Of a DNA stretch of 64,000 nt, positions 51,790 to 60,490 are shown one piece after another. Source of the stretch: JAUVXJ01 sp034411995 (GTDB taxonomy: Bacteria > Chloroflexota > Anaerolineae > UBA7937 > B3-Chlor); contig DAOUME010000026.1 of assembly GCA_034411995.1 (NCBI GenBank), positions 186,001 to 250,000 on the forward strand, in the 5' to 3' direction. Position 1 is the first letter of the stretch. Every line of letters begins with the position of its first letter. A model generated the notes under the pieces. It was not told the DNA's origin. It saw only the letters and a list, made by a program, of their open reading frames with translations, and ran no database searches. Both the position numbers and the translations under genes were made by a program.

Positions 51790-53184
51790 TCACCAGCGGT
51801 CGTCGAACGCCAGGATCCCAGAGGAAATCTCCCCTGCACAGCATTCGGCCAGCTCATGCTTGAGCAGTATCTTGACCTCCTCCAGCCGCTGAGGAGTCTC
51901 GGCCTCGAAGACGACGCCGATACTGGGCGACGTGTGGGAAGCCCTCACCGATGCCCAGCCACCCTCCAGTTCGATGCGCAGTCCATCCAGGTCCACCAGC
52001 TCATACCGCTGGTCAAAGTGCTGCCGCACGCGATCCATGACTGCAAACTTGTACTCATCGGCGCACGGTAGCCTCACCTCGGGAGCAGAGCAGTAGCGAG
52101 GGATTTCCGACCTCAACTCCGAGACGCTGCAGCCCGAGCGGGATACCGCCTCCAGCAGTTTCACAGAAGCGAAGATCCCGTCGTCGAAGTCGAACAACTC
52201 ATCCCCGAAGAAGATGTGTCCGCTGGCCTCGCCTCCGACCAAGGCCCGGCTGCGTTTCACCTCCCCCATCACCCGCGTGTAGCCCGTAGGAGCCATGTGG
52301 GGGACCCCGCCGCCGGCCTCGATGACGTCGATCAGAGCGCGTGATGACAGCATGTCGAAGACCACGGTTCCCTGCTCGTGCTTGAGCATCTCACCTGCGA
52401 TGAGGGCCACGATGAGATCACCGGACAGTATCTCCCCTTCTCCAGTCACCAGGCCCAGGCGGTCTGCATCTCCGTCATAACCGAATCCCAGGTCCGCTTT
52501 GTGTTCCAGCACGGCATGAGCCAGGTCCCGCATGTTGTTCGCCTCGCTGGGGTCGGGCAGGTGGTGGGGAAAACGACCATCCAGGTCGCAATACAGCTCT
52601 ACCACCCCGCATCCCAGTCTGCGGAACAGCTCCGGCGCCACCAACCCCGCCGTACCGTTCCCCGCGTCCACGACCACCTTGAACTTGCCCTTGATGCATA
52701 CTCGCTGTTCGATAGCAGCCAGGTAGGCCTCCGCCAACCCGTGCTCCCTGGAGAGACTTCCGCTGCCCTCGTTGAAGGGACCTTGCTCCGCCCTTTTCCT
52801 CAGCCCCTGGATCTCCTCACCAGTCAAAGGCAGGGTACCCTTCCGCAGCTTCAAGCCATTGTACTGAGGAGGGTTGTGACTGGCCGTCACGACCAGGCCC
52901 CCGTCAGCACCCAGGTGTTTCATGGCGAAATAGACCATCGGCGTGGTGACCACGCCGGTGTCCATGACTTCGCACCCCGTGCCTACCAGGCCCGAAATCA
53001 AGGCTCGGCTCAGCCCTGCGGAACTGGTCCTTCCATCTCGCCCTACCACCACCCTTCGACCGCCGCTTTGCCCGACCATCGTCCCGTAGGCGGCGCCAAG
53101 GATGGTACAAACCTGAGAGTTCAGATTCTCGCCGGCGATGCCTCTGATGTCGTATTCGCGGAAAATAGCGGGGTCCAGCAACAA
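51790..53184 (-). CDS. Phosphomannomutase/phosphoglucomutase
   Basis: A 464-residue phosphohexomutase. PAIFREYDIRGIAGENL starts domain 1, VTASHNPPQYNG is the phosphoserine loop (S102), GYDGDADRLGLV the metal loop, GGEASGHIFFGDE the sugar loop and RASHTSPSIGV the phosphate loop. It is the first gene of an operon with the YvcK fusion and the GH3-like ligase. It is one of three phosphohexomutase domains within 10 kb. The promoter is at 53224-53252. Confidence 0.92.
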   Translation of the reverse strand: MLLDPAIFREYDIRGIAGENLNSQVCTILGAAYGTMVGQSGGRRVVVGRDGRTSSAGLSRALISGLVGTGCEVMDTGVVTTPMVYFAMKHLGADGGLVVTASHNPPQYNGLKLRKGTLPLTGEEIQGLRKRAEQGPFNEGSGSLSREHGLAEAYLAAIEQRVCIKGKFKVVVDAGNGTAGLVAPELFRRLGCGVVELYCDLDGRFPHHLPDPSEANNMRDLAHAVLEHKADLGFGYDGDADRLGLVTGEGEILSGDLIVALIAGEMLKHEQGTVVFDMLSSRALIDVIEAGGGVPHMAPTGYTRVMGEVKRSRALVGGEASGHIFFGDELFDFDDGIFASVKLLEAVSRSGCSVSELRSEIPRYCSAPEVRLPCADEYKFAVMDRVRQHFDQRYELVDLDGLRIELEGGWASVRASHTSPSIGVVFEAETPQRLEEVKILLKHELAECCAGEISSGILAFDDRW

Positions 53185-53223
53185 CTGGGATCTCCTCGAG
53201 GCCCAGGATGAGATGTCGCGACT

Positions 53224-53252
53224 ATTCTACAGCAGCTAGGAGGTAGTGGCAA
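53224..53252 (-). promoter_or_regulatory. Promoter of the phosphohexomutase-YvcK operon
   Basis: On the minus strand TTGCCA (53252-53247) and TAGAAT (53229-53224) with a 17-base spacer, 40 bases upstream of the start at 53184. Confidence 0.65.
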
Positions 53253-53434
53253 GCACCCCGGTCGAAACACGTGCGAGGCTGCCGTCGGCCCTCCGGCAGC
53301 GAGACACGGCTGGTCGAACGAGAGGGTATCTCAGGCAAGGACCGGTGCTTTGTGGTACAATTGGATCAAGGCAGCCGCAACGATCTCTTCACAGGGAGCC
53401 AGCTAACGGACGGCTGGGAAGGAGAAGGAGCTGG

Positions 53435-53692
53435 ATGAGGAGCGTCAAAGGGTACTTCCTGAGCACCTGTGGCTGGTGCAAGAAGACCAAGCGTTTGCTG
53501 GATGAGAACAACGTCGACTACGAATACGAGTATGTGGACCTCTTGAGCGGAAGTGAGAAATCACGGGTCCTGGAAGAGGTCTCCCAGTACAATCCGCGCA
53601 AGAGCTTTCCCACTGTGGTGGTCAGCAACGGGGAGACTGAAGTCGTCGTCGGGTTCCAGGAAAGTCGCTTGCGGGAGGTGCTGGGGTTATGA
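53435..53692 (+). CDS. Glutaredoxin-like protein
   Basis: An 85-residue thioredoxin-fold protein with the active site STCGWCKKTKRLL (CxxC at residues 12-15) and the cis-proline region KSFPTVVVSNGE. Such small proteins shuttle electrons to disulfides. ATG 53435 follows GGAGAAGGAG. It overlaps the FTR-rubredoxin gene by 4 bases (ATGA), which points to that protein as its electron donor. A possible -10 (TACAAT) lies upstream near 53355, with a weak -35. Confidence 0.87.
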   Translation: MRSVKGYFLSTCGWCKKTKRLLDENNVDYEYEYVDLLSGSEKSRVLEEVSQYNPRKSFPTVVVSNGETEVVVGFQESRLREVLGL

Positions 53693-54183
53693 GCTCACCA
53701 GAAGCCGAAGCGTTGTACGGACGATTGAAACGTGAGGCAGAAGCCGGAGGCTACTTCCTCAATCCTGACCGGGAGTTCGTCCTCGGCCTGATGGACGGCC
53801 TGCTCGCCAACCAGCGACGGTACGGGTACCAGTCCTGCCCTTGCCGGCTGGCGGAGGGATCCAGAGAGAAGGACCTGGACATCATCTGCCCGTGTGACTA
53901 CCGGGATCCGGACCTGGACGAGTACGGCGCCTGCTACTGCGCTCTCTACGTCTCTGAGGAGATAGCTTCCGGCGAGAAGGAAGCCGAGCCGGTGCCGGAG
54001 AGGCGAGGAACGGCACCCGAGCCTACGAGAGAAGAGCACGCGCAGGAGTTGGTCGGGATCACGCGCGGCGGCATTCCCGTGTGGCGCTGCAAGGTGTGCG
54101 GCTATCTTTGTGCCCGTCCTCAACCTCCCCTCAAGTGCCCCATCTGCAAGGCGGACAAGGATCGCTTCGAGCGCTTCGCGTGA
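53689..54183 (+). CDS. Ferredoxin-thioredoxin reductase catalytic-type domain fused to rubredoxin
   Basis: A 164-residue protein. Residues 48-88 carry the FTR catalytic cysteine pattern: SCPCRLA, DIICPCDYRDPD and GACYCALYV, which in FTR bind a [4Fe-4S] cluster next to a redox disulfide. After an acidic linker (residues 93-120), the C-terminus is rubredoxin-like with WRCKVCGYLC and LKCPICKADKDRFERF. The fusion suggests that electrons pass from rubredoxin or an outside donor through the cluster to the disulfide of the co-encoded glutaredoxin. No variable FTR subunit is seen. Confidence 0.88.
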   Translation: MSSPEAEALYGRLKREAEAGGYFLNPDREFVLGLMDGLLANQRRYGYQSCPCRLAEGSREKDLDIICPCDYRDPDLDEYGACYCALYVSEEIASGEKEAEPVPERRGTAPEPTREEHAQELVGITRGGIPVWRCKVCGYLCARPQPPLKCPICKADKDRFERFA

Positions 54184-54272
54184 GCGAGAAGCGCCGGCGG
54201 CCAGGGCTGCTGGGCTTCTCGGGTGCTGCCCCTTGCGCCGCGAGGCACCACGGCCTGATCCTCCGCCCGACC

Positions 54273-55871
54273 CTAGAAGCCCAGGGCGCAGCCGTCCTTG
54301 CGCGGGTCGGAACCGCCCTCGAGCACTCCGCTATCGCCATGCACGGCGATGATCTGACCTCCTCCGAAGCCGGACCAGAAGGCGGGCTGGAACAGGATTT
54401 GGTGTCCCCTGGCCTCCAGGGCCTGGCACGTCTCGGCGGGTACCCCGGTCTCGATGGAGACCTGGGGCCCTCCGCGTTCGTCGACCCGAAAGCGCGGCGC
54501 GTCCAGGGCCGCTTGAGGGTCCAGTCCATGGTCCACCAGGCTAGACAAGACCTGCAAGTGTCCTTGGGGCTGCATGAACCCGCCCATGACCCCGAAACTC
54601 AGCCACAGTGACCCGTCGCACAGGGCCATGGCGGGGATGATGGTGTGGTAGGGCCGCTTGCCACCGGCCAGCGCGTTGGGGTGCCCCTCTTCCAGGACGA
54701 AGCACGCGCCCCTGTTCTGCAGGCAGATCCCTGTGCCTGGCACTACCAGGCCCGATCCGAAGCCGTAGTAGAGGCTGTTGATGAAGGACACCGCGTTCCC
54801 ATGGCGGTCCACCACGCTCAGATAGACCGTGTCCTGGTGCTCAGGCTGACCCGGCGCGGCCAGGGGGAGCGTCTTGTCCGCAGCGATCAGCTCTCTGCGA
54901 TGAGCTGCGTACTCCCTGGACAGCAGCTCCGAGACAGGCACCTCGGACATCGACGGGTCAGCCACGTACCGCCCTGCATCTACCATCCCCAGGCGCATGG
55001 CTTCGATCATCCAGTGCCACCTGTCGGCAGCGAAGTACTCCATGCCTCCCAGATCGCAAGCCTCCACGATATTGAGGGCCAGCAGAGCCGCCAACCCCTG
55101 GCCGTTGGGCGGATGCTCCAGGAGTTCCACGCCGCGATAGTTGGTCCCTATCGGTATCTCCCACGTCGCGCTGTGGGTAACCAGGTCGTCGATGGTTAGG
55201 TATCCTCCCTTCTCCTGCACGCAGGTCGCTATCTTCTCGGCCAGAGGTCCATGGTAGAAGGCTTCACAGCCCTCCTCGGCGATGGTGCGCAGGGTTCGCG
55301 CCAGATCAGGCTGGCGATGGAGCTCCCCAGGCCTGGGGGCAGGCAGGTACACCCGCGCCGCCTCTCGGTCCTCTGACAGCTTCTGCTCCGCTTCGCGCCA
55401 GGCCGCGCTGATTCTCTCGGTCACCGGGAAGCCATCCTCTGCGGTGAAGATCGCCGGGCTAAGGCACTCACCGAGGGACATCGTCCCGAAGCGCTCCAAC
55501 AGAGCGGCCCACCCGCTCACGGTGCCGGGCACCGTCACTGACAGCGCACCGGTCAGGGGCACCTCCCGCAGACCCAGCCGCTGGGCTTGCTCCAGCGTGA
55601 ACGCCTGGGGGGCGCGACCGCTACCGTTGAGGGCAGTCACGTGGCGAGCGCTGGCTTCGTAGATGAGGGCGAAGCAATCACCCCCGATTCCGGTAGACAT
55701 CGGCTCCACCACGTTGAGCATGGCCGCGGTCGTGACCGCAGCATCGGCGGCGTGACCTCCGTCCATCAGCACTCGCAGGCCCGCCATGGCGGCCAGCGGC
55801 TGACTGGTGGCCACCATGCCCTGCCTGGCCACTACGGGTGAGCGCCGAGATGGGAAACTCTGATGCTTCAA
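54273..55871 (-). CDS. ggt: Gamma-glutamyltransferase family protein
   Basis: A 532-residue Ntn-hydrolase precursor. HAADAAVTTAAMLNVVEPMSTG and the substrate region are in the large chain. The autocleavage and catalytic threonine is T348 in QDTVYLSVVDRHGNAVSF, followed by NSLYYGFGSGLV and PHTI-type loops (GKRPYHTIIPAM). No signal peptide is visible, so it is probably cytoplasmic. It acts on gamma-glutamyl compounds such as glutathione or polyglutamate. TTG 55871 is preferred because GGGAGGT lies upstream and the length then fits the family; the upstream frame is non-coding in character. Confidence 0.9.
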   Translation of the reverse strand: MKHQSFPSRRSPVVARQGMVATSQPLAAMAGLRVLMDGGHAADAAVTTAAMLNVVEPMSTGIGGDCFALIYEASARHVTALNGSGRAPQAFTLEQAQRLGLREVPLTGALSVTVPGTVSGWAALLERFGTMSLGECLSPAIFTAEDGFPVTERISAAWREAEQKLSEDREAARVYLPAPRPGELHRQPDLARTLRTIAEEGCEAFYHGPLAEKIATCVQEKGGYLTIDDLVTHSATWEIPIGTNYRGVELLEHPPNGQGLAALLALNIVEACDLGGMEYFAADRWHWMIEAMRLGMVDAGRYVADPSMSEVPVSELLSREYAAHRRELIAADKTLPLAAPGQPEHQDTVYLSVVDRHGNAVSFINSLYYGFGSGLVVPGTGICLQNRGACFVLEEGHPNALAGGKRPYHTIIPAMALCDGSLWLSFGVMGGFMQPQGHLQVLSSLVDHGLDPQAALDAPRFRVDERGGPQVSIETGVPAETCQALEARGHQILFQPAFWSGFGGGQIIAVHGDSGVLEGGSDPRKDGCALGF

Positions 55872-56155
55872 CGATACCTCCCGGAACGCTATGTATGTGG
55901 GCCAAAACAAGCCCCGCTCATGTACCTTGGCACGACAATCATCATACCACAATTGGCTGGTGCGGTCAAGCGACCGCCTGGAAGCACATCCGGGCGCGTA
56001 GGACCGGACCGGGCACAGGCTCGTGTTTCCAAAACCGCCTGAACGCAAGAGGGTCCCACACCGTCGCGCGGACCTGAAGACCTTCCCAGCGTGCACGCAC
56101 CCTGGTGGTGCCAGACTCGCTGCCGAGGCCCGGCCTGGCACAGCGTAGGCCTGAC

Positions 56156-56174
56156 TTGGCAACTGGGTTGCCAA
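56156..56174 (+). promoter_or_regulatory. Operator-like inverted repeat over the promoter of the duplicated element
   Basis: TTGGCAACTGGGTTGCCAA is a perfect palindrome (8-base arms, 3-base centre). Its left end is the -35 box and its right end lies 7 bases before the -10 box, so a bound protein would occlude the promoter. Confidence 0.55.
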
Positions 56175-56186
56175 CTGTGGTATAAT
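56156..56186 (+). promoter_or_regulatory. Promoter reading into the duplicated element
   Basis: TTGGCA (56156-56161) and TATAAT (56181-56186), with a 19-base spacer. Bases 55872-56155 between this and the ggt start hold nothing recognisable. Confidence 0.5.
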
Positions 56187-56219
56187 TCGCGGTGTATTAA
56201 GGTCCAGCAGGTCCGAAAG

Positions 56220-56645
56220 ATGAACGCTTTCTCCGTTCGACGGGTGTCAAAAGGCGATATGCAGCACAAAGCGCCGTTCGCGCCCTGGGTGGCGTGCGAA
56301 CCACTGGACGAACAGAATCTCGAGTTGCCTCGGAACGGTAAAGCCGGAACAGTCCGTAGGAGGCTCAGTGGCGATATCGTACCGAAATGGTGTCGAGGTC
56401 CTGGTAGAGTGGAGACAGTGGAGAGAAACGGTATGGGCGCATTGTCCATACGCCAGCCACGACAGGAGGAAATGCAGCGCGCAGCTTTGCCCGTGCGACG
56501 TGGCACGAATCAGCCTGTGGATGAACACCATCTCCGGGTATCTGGGAACCGTGAAGCTGGTGAAGTAGCTGGGGAGAAAGAACGGAAACGGCAAGGAGCG
56601 AGGCCCGTCTTCCGGGAATGGAGGGACAGCCGAACAGTTAGCCCA
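56220..56645 (+). repeat. Imperfect tandem duplication of 213 bases
   Basis: Unit 1 is 56220-56432 and unit 2 is 56433-56645. Similarity is clearest over the first 135 bases of each (about 60 percent by eye), with matching blocks around ATGCAGC and GTGAAGCTGG/GTAAAGCCGG. Confidence 0.55.
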
Positions 56646-56717
56646 TACCGACCGGTGACCGGGACGAGTACCGGGAACCTGGCCCCGGCTCTCGCCTTTG
56701 TCTGGACCACCATCTGA
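56220..56717 (+). other. Possible 165-residue repeat ORF or structured RNA, unknown
   Basis: An open frame from ATG 56220 contains two 71-residue imperfect copies: MNAFSVRRVSKGDMQ with EPLDEQNL, and MGALSIRQPRQEEMQ with QPVDEHHL. The 213-base period is in frame. The product would be very basic, and no ribosome site precedes it. The opposite strand is also open over the same region and shows the same duplication (FTVPRQLEILFVQ, FTVPRYPEMVFIH), so protein coding is not proved for either strand. Two other readings are possible: an untranslated transcript running from the promoter at 56181 to the terminator at 56901, or a remnant of a dispersed repeat family. Confidence 0.3.
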
Positions 56718-56900
56718 CAGCTCCCCCGGCGCCCTCCCGCTGCATCACTGCGCGGGATTAGCCATGGCTTGTCCGCAACTAGACTCTGCCAAGCGCTGCT
56801 TCGGTTGACCGGCCAGGTCGAGCCGATTGACGGTCTGGCGTGCGGAACGAAAGGCCCCGGCAGATGGGCGCGAGGCACACGCCGTCCGCCTCAGGGTATA

Positions 56901-56926
56901 GAAAAAGGCCCTCCCAGGGGGGCCTT
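56901..56926. terminator. Bidirectional intrinsic terminator
   Basis: AAAAGGCC (56901-56908) pairs with GGCCTTTT (56919-56926), extended inward by further pairs. On the minus strand the hairpin ends in TTTTTCT, a good terminator for the MmgE/PrpD gene. On the plus strand it would end the 56181 transcript. Bases 56718-56900 show nothing else. Confidence 0.75.
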
Positions 56927-57016
56927 TTGCCAGATTCATCCTGCCGCCCTGAACCCTTCAGCCTCGCTCCTCGCAGCGCCGGGTTCGCCTCGTTCCAGGC
57001 TTCGGCCTCTGGTGCG

Positions 57017-58396
57017 CTAGCCGGTGAGGGAGAACAACCGGGCGACGTCATCCGCTTCGTGAAGATGCGTCACGAAGCGGATGAGCTGCTCCACCCGCTC
57101 CTGGTCCAGCTCGCGACCGGCCAGCCCCCTGAACTTGTCCTCGATGTGCTCCTGCGTCACCGGGTTCCGGTAGTCTCCCTTGGGGTCGTCGACCACCGAG
57201 GTGTACTCCGTCCCGTCTTCCATGGTCACGACGACTGCGCACGAGTAGTGCTCCGGGTAGCGTCGCTCGAACTCCTCATCCACCACCCAGTCCACCTTGG
57301 TCATCAACTCGCGCACGTCCGGACGATGGATGTTCATCTCGGTGAAGGTGTCGGCGTCGATCCGGCCATCGATGAGGGCGATGGCGGCTTGCCACGGCAT
57401 GCTGAACTGCGTGTCCACGACGTTCTGTGGATCACGCTTCCTGGGCATGGCCAGCAAGCGAATGGTGTAGTCAGAAGAGCGCACCAGGACGTGCTTGATC
57501 TTGCGCCAGTCAGGAGCATACCTGGCCACGATGTCCAGACAAGCGTCCAGGTGGCCCGCTGAATAGCGGCAGCAAGGGTAGACCTTGATGCTGGAGTTGG
57601 CGAACGTCCATTCGTCCCCAAGTCCATCAGTGATCAGACTGGTGTCGTACTGGCGCTGGTACGAATAGGCCTGCATAAACCCATCTTGCCCCTCGATGAT
57701 CTCTGGCGGACCGTCGAACCCCTTCTGCGCCATCAGGGCCGAGATGATGCCCACCATGGCCGGGTGTCCGGCCTGGAGCCTCTTGGTGTACGACCCCGAC
57801 GTGTTCCAGGCCATCAAGCCGCTCACCTGGCTGCCGGCGATGCCCTGAGCATGGACCGTCTGCTCCACGTCCAGTTTCAGCAACTTGGCTGCCGAGATTG
57901 TGGCGCCAAAGGTCCCGCAGGTGCTGGAGGGGTGGAACCCCTGGTAGTAGGTCTTCCCCAGGAAGGCGGAACCCAAGCGACAGACCACCTCGTTACCCAG
58001 CGCGATGGCCTCGATGACCTCTTTCCCGCTGGCGTGCAGCTTCTCGCCCAGGGCCAGGCTGACGGGGATGGTGGCCACGCTGGGATGGGCATTGGACTCG
58101 TTGTGGTCGTCCGCAAAGTCGAAGGCGTAGCCCTGGATGGCGTTGGCGAAGGCCGCGTGGGGCGCCGCCACCTTCCGGCCGCGGCCAATCACGGTGCTCT
58201 CCTGCGGCCCGTCCAGCTCCAGGGCCAGCTCCGTGGCGATCCTGCTGGACTCGATCTTCTTTGAGCCGATCATAGAGCCCATCAGGTCCAGGACCAGGTT
58301 CTCGGCCCGCCGGCTTACGTTCTCTGGCAGATTCTCGTATCGCAGGCCCACCGCCAGTTCGGCTATCTGTTCACTAATCGTCTTGCTCTCAACCAC
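57017..58396 (-). CDS. MmgE/PrpD family protein
   Basis: A 459-residue protein of the MmgE/PrpD family. LDLMGSMIGSKKIESSRIA, AFANAIQGYAFDFADDHNES, HPSVATIPVSLALGE and GFHPSSTCGTFGATI are the family's conserved blocks, the last two containing active-site region residues. Known members dehydrate 2-methylcitrate or isomerise aconitate- or itaconate-like acids; the substrate here is unknown. ATG 58396 follows GAGG at a short distance. It is the last gene of a minus-strand series with the acyl-CoA ligase and dehydrogenase but has its own promoter. Confidence 0.88.
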   Translation of the reverse strand: MVESKTISEQIAELAVGLRYENLPENVSRRAENLVLDLMGSMIGSKKIESSRIATELALELDGPQESTVIGRGRKVAAPHAAFANAIQGYAFDFADDHNESNAHPSVATIPVSLALGEKLHASGKEVIEAIALGNEVVCRLGSAFLGKTYYQGFHPSSTCGTFGATISAAKLLKLDVEQTVHAQGIAGSQVSGLMAWNTSGSYTKRLQAGHPAMVGIISALMAQKGFDGPPEIIEGQDGFMQAYSYQRQYDTSLITDGLGDEWTFANSSIKVYPCCRYSAGHLDACLDIVARYAPDWRKIKHVLVRSSDYTIRLLAMPRKRDPQNVVDTQFSMPWQAAIALIDGRIDADTFTEMNIHRPDVRELMTKVDWVVDEEFERRYPEHYSCAVVVTMEDGTEYTSVVDDPKGDYRNPVTQEHIEDKFRGLAGRELDQERVEQLIRFVTHLHEADDVARLFSLTG

Positions 58397-58613
58397 CTCT
58401 GAACAACCTCCATCGACTGATGTGAGACCTCAATCCGGTCCCTCTACGTACAGGTTCCGCCACCCGCTCACTCGGCGAGACAGAACGTCAGACACACAGT
58501 GCACGTCCCCCTGATCTTGACATGTCCCCACTGCTGTCTGGCCCTCCCGGACTTTGCTGTGCTTCATTATCCAACCATGTTACACCTTACGCAACTTCGT
58601 TTCGCACAACAAC

Positions 58614-58642
58614 ATAATACTCCACTTCTTGAGGGCCGTCAA
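58614..58642 (-). promoter_or_regulatory. Promoter of the MmgE/PrpD gene
   Basis: On the minus strand TTGACG (58642-58637) and TATTAT (58619-58614) with a 17-base spacer. It implies a leader of about 210 bases before the start at 58396. The 405-base stretch 58397-58801 otherwise shows no gene. Confidence 0.6.
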
Positions 58643-58801
58643 GCTGGGGGAAACGAGCCGTGTCGGGGGGTGGAGCGCTAGAGCTTCGACCTGGGTGGCC
58701 AGAGGATTTGCCCACGAAGGGGTCGCTCAAGATGATGAGCTATCTCAGATGCCAGCCCCTCACGGGGATCGATTACTCCTGCACGATTGAGCGCGGAGGG
58801 C

Positions 58802-60298
58802 TCACCCTGCCCTCAAGGCCGAGTCCTTCAGCTCTCGCTTGAGCAGTTTGCCGGTGCTGCTCTTGGGGAGTTCTTCGACTACGACAAACTCCTTCGGAAC
58901 CTTGAAACCAGCCAGACGAGTTTTGAGGAACTCTCTGAGCGAAACGGGATCCACGTGGTGGCCTTCCCGCTCAGTGAGGAACGCCGTCACGCGCTCTCCG
59001 TACTCCTCGTCGGGCAGGCCCACCACGGCGCATTCCAGCACTCCGGGTCGGGTGTAGAGGACCTCTTCGACCTCCCGTGGATAAACGTTCTCGCCACCAG
59101 TGATGATCATGTCCTTCAGGCGGTCCACGATGTAGACGTAGCCGTCCTCGTCCATCACTCCGATGTCACCGGAACGGAACCAATCGCCCCAGAAAGCCGA
59201 CTCCGTCTCTCCAGGATTGTTCAAGTACCCCTTGGTGATGTTAGGTCCCCTGATGCAGATCTCGCCCCGCTCGCCTCGTTCCAGTTTGTTTCCCTCGAGA
59301 TCCCGGATCTGGACCTCCACCAGATTGGCCACCGTGCCCACAGAGCCGATCACGTGCCGATAGTAATGGTTGTAGGTGACCATGGCGGCACTCTCGGTCA
59401 TGCCGTACGACTCGTAGATATTGAATCCGGTCTCCGCTTTCCACTCTCGCACCACCTCGGCGGCCATGCTGGCCGCAGCCGAGAAACAGTAACGGACCGA
59501 ACCTATCTTCTCCCGCAGGCCCGGCACCCTGAGCAGTCGGATGTAGATGGTGGGCACGCCAAAGAATTTGGTGACTTGATGACGATGGATAGTCTCCAAT
59601 ACTTTCTCCAGATCGAAGCCGGGCAAGAGAACGATTGCCCCACCGCTGTGCACTGTAGCACCCAGAATGTGGATCTGACCAAACACGTGATTCAGAGGCA
59701 GGTAGCAAAGAGCTCGATCGTGGGGGCTGGAGCGCTCATAGTGCGCGATGTTGAAGACTGACGCCTGAATGTTCTGGTGGCTCAGCATGGCCCCTTTGGG
59801 GATACCGGTGGTTCCGCCCGTGTAGAGAATCGCCGCCGTATCGTGCCGATCTCGATCGACCGTCCTGAACTCCGGAGTCCCTTTCTCGGCAAGACGCCTC
59901 CAGGAGATGTCCCCATGATCGCAGACGATCACCTCGAGACGCGGCCACTCCCTGCGGTCCTTCAAGTCGTCCAACTTCTCGTCCGTGGTGAGGAGAACCT
60001 TCGGCTGACAATCTCTCAGGGTTCTGCAAAGCTCATCTTTCATCAGCAGGTGTGAGAAGGGTGCTGCCACCGCACCAGCCTTGAGGGCACCGAAGTAGAA
60101 CACCAGCCAGGCATAGGAATTGGGAGCACAAAGCCCCACGTGGTGCCCAGGTTGCACGCCAGCCCCGACGAGGGCTGAGGCTATGCGATTGGCATCTTGA
60201 CGGAACTCAGAGAAGGTGACTGTCCTGTCTCCCTCGATAATGGCGGGGTGTCCGGGGAAATACCTGGCCGCTTGATCGAGACTGGCAGCTACGTTCAT
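58802..60298 (-). CDS. AMP-dependent acyl-CoA synthetase/ligase
   Basis: A 498-residue ANL enzyme. ILYTGGTTGIPKGAML is the ATP loop, YGMTESAAMV the adenylate motif, WFRSGDIGVMDEDGYVYIV the hinge aspartate region and PKSSTGKLLKREL carries the catalytic lysine. It activates a carboxylic acid, medium- or long-chain type by resemblance, to an acyl-CoA. GAGGGAAGAG precedes the ATG. The acyl-CoA dehydrogenase gene lies upstream on the same strand, with a 192-base gap containing a hairpin. Confidence 0.92.
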   Translation of the reverse strand: MNVAASLDQAARYFPGHPAIIEGDRTVTFSEFRQDANRIASALVGAGVQPGHHVGLCAPNSYAWLVFYFGALKAGAVAAPFSHLLMKDELCRTLRDCQPKVLLTTDEKLDDLKDRREWPRLEVIVCDHGDISWRRLAEKGTPEFRTVDRDRHDTAAILYTGGTTGIPKGAMLSHQNIQASVFNIAHYERSSPHDRALCYLPLNHVFGQIHILGATVHSGGAIVLLPGFDLEKVLETIHRHQVTKFFGVPTIYIRLLRVPGLREKIGSVRYCFSAAASMAAEVVREWKAETGFNIYESYGMTESAAMVTYNHYYRHVIGSVGTVANLVEVQIRDLEGNKLERGERGEICIRGPNITKGYLNNPGETESAFWGDWFRSGDIGVMDEDGYVYIVDRLKDMIITGGENVYPREVEEVLYTRPGVLECAVVGLPDEEYGERVTAFLTEREGHHVDPVSLREFLKTRLAGFKVPKEFVVVEELPKSSTGKLLKRELKDSALRAG

Positions 60299-60351
60299 TC
60301 TCTTCCCTCTCTTTTCTCACCATGGCGACGGGAGGAGCGGCCAGAAACGAA

Positions 60352-60389
60352 GCCCGAGACCACGCCCTCTGGCAGTCTACGTCTCGGGC
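60352..60389 (-). terminator. Hairpin between dehydrogenase and ligase genes
   Basis: GCCCGAGAC (60352-60360) pairs perfectly with GTCTCGGGC (60381-60389) across a 20-base loop. No T-run is present; it may be a weak terminator or a regulatory stem. Confidence 0.35.
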
Positions 60390-60490
60390 GGCCATGTCTC
60401 CCCTCACCACTCGTACCCACAGTGGCTCGTGCCGCCTGGCGTCCAAGGCCACCATGTGGGAGCGCTGGAGGGATGCTCAGCCGCGGTTAG

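Noticed and set aside
55872..56174. Upstream in-frame extension of the gamma-glutamyltransferase by about 100 residues
   Set aside because: The extension has no signal peptide or family similarity, and a ribosome site fits TTG 55871.
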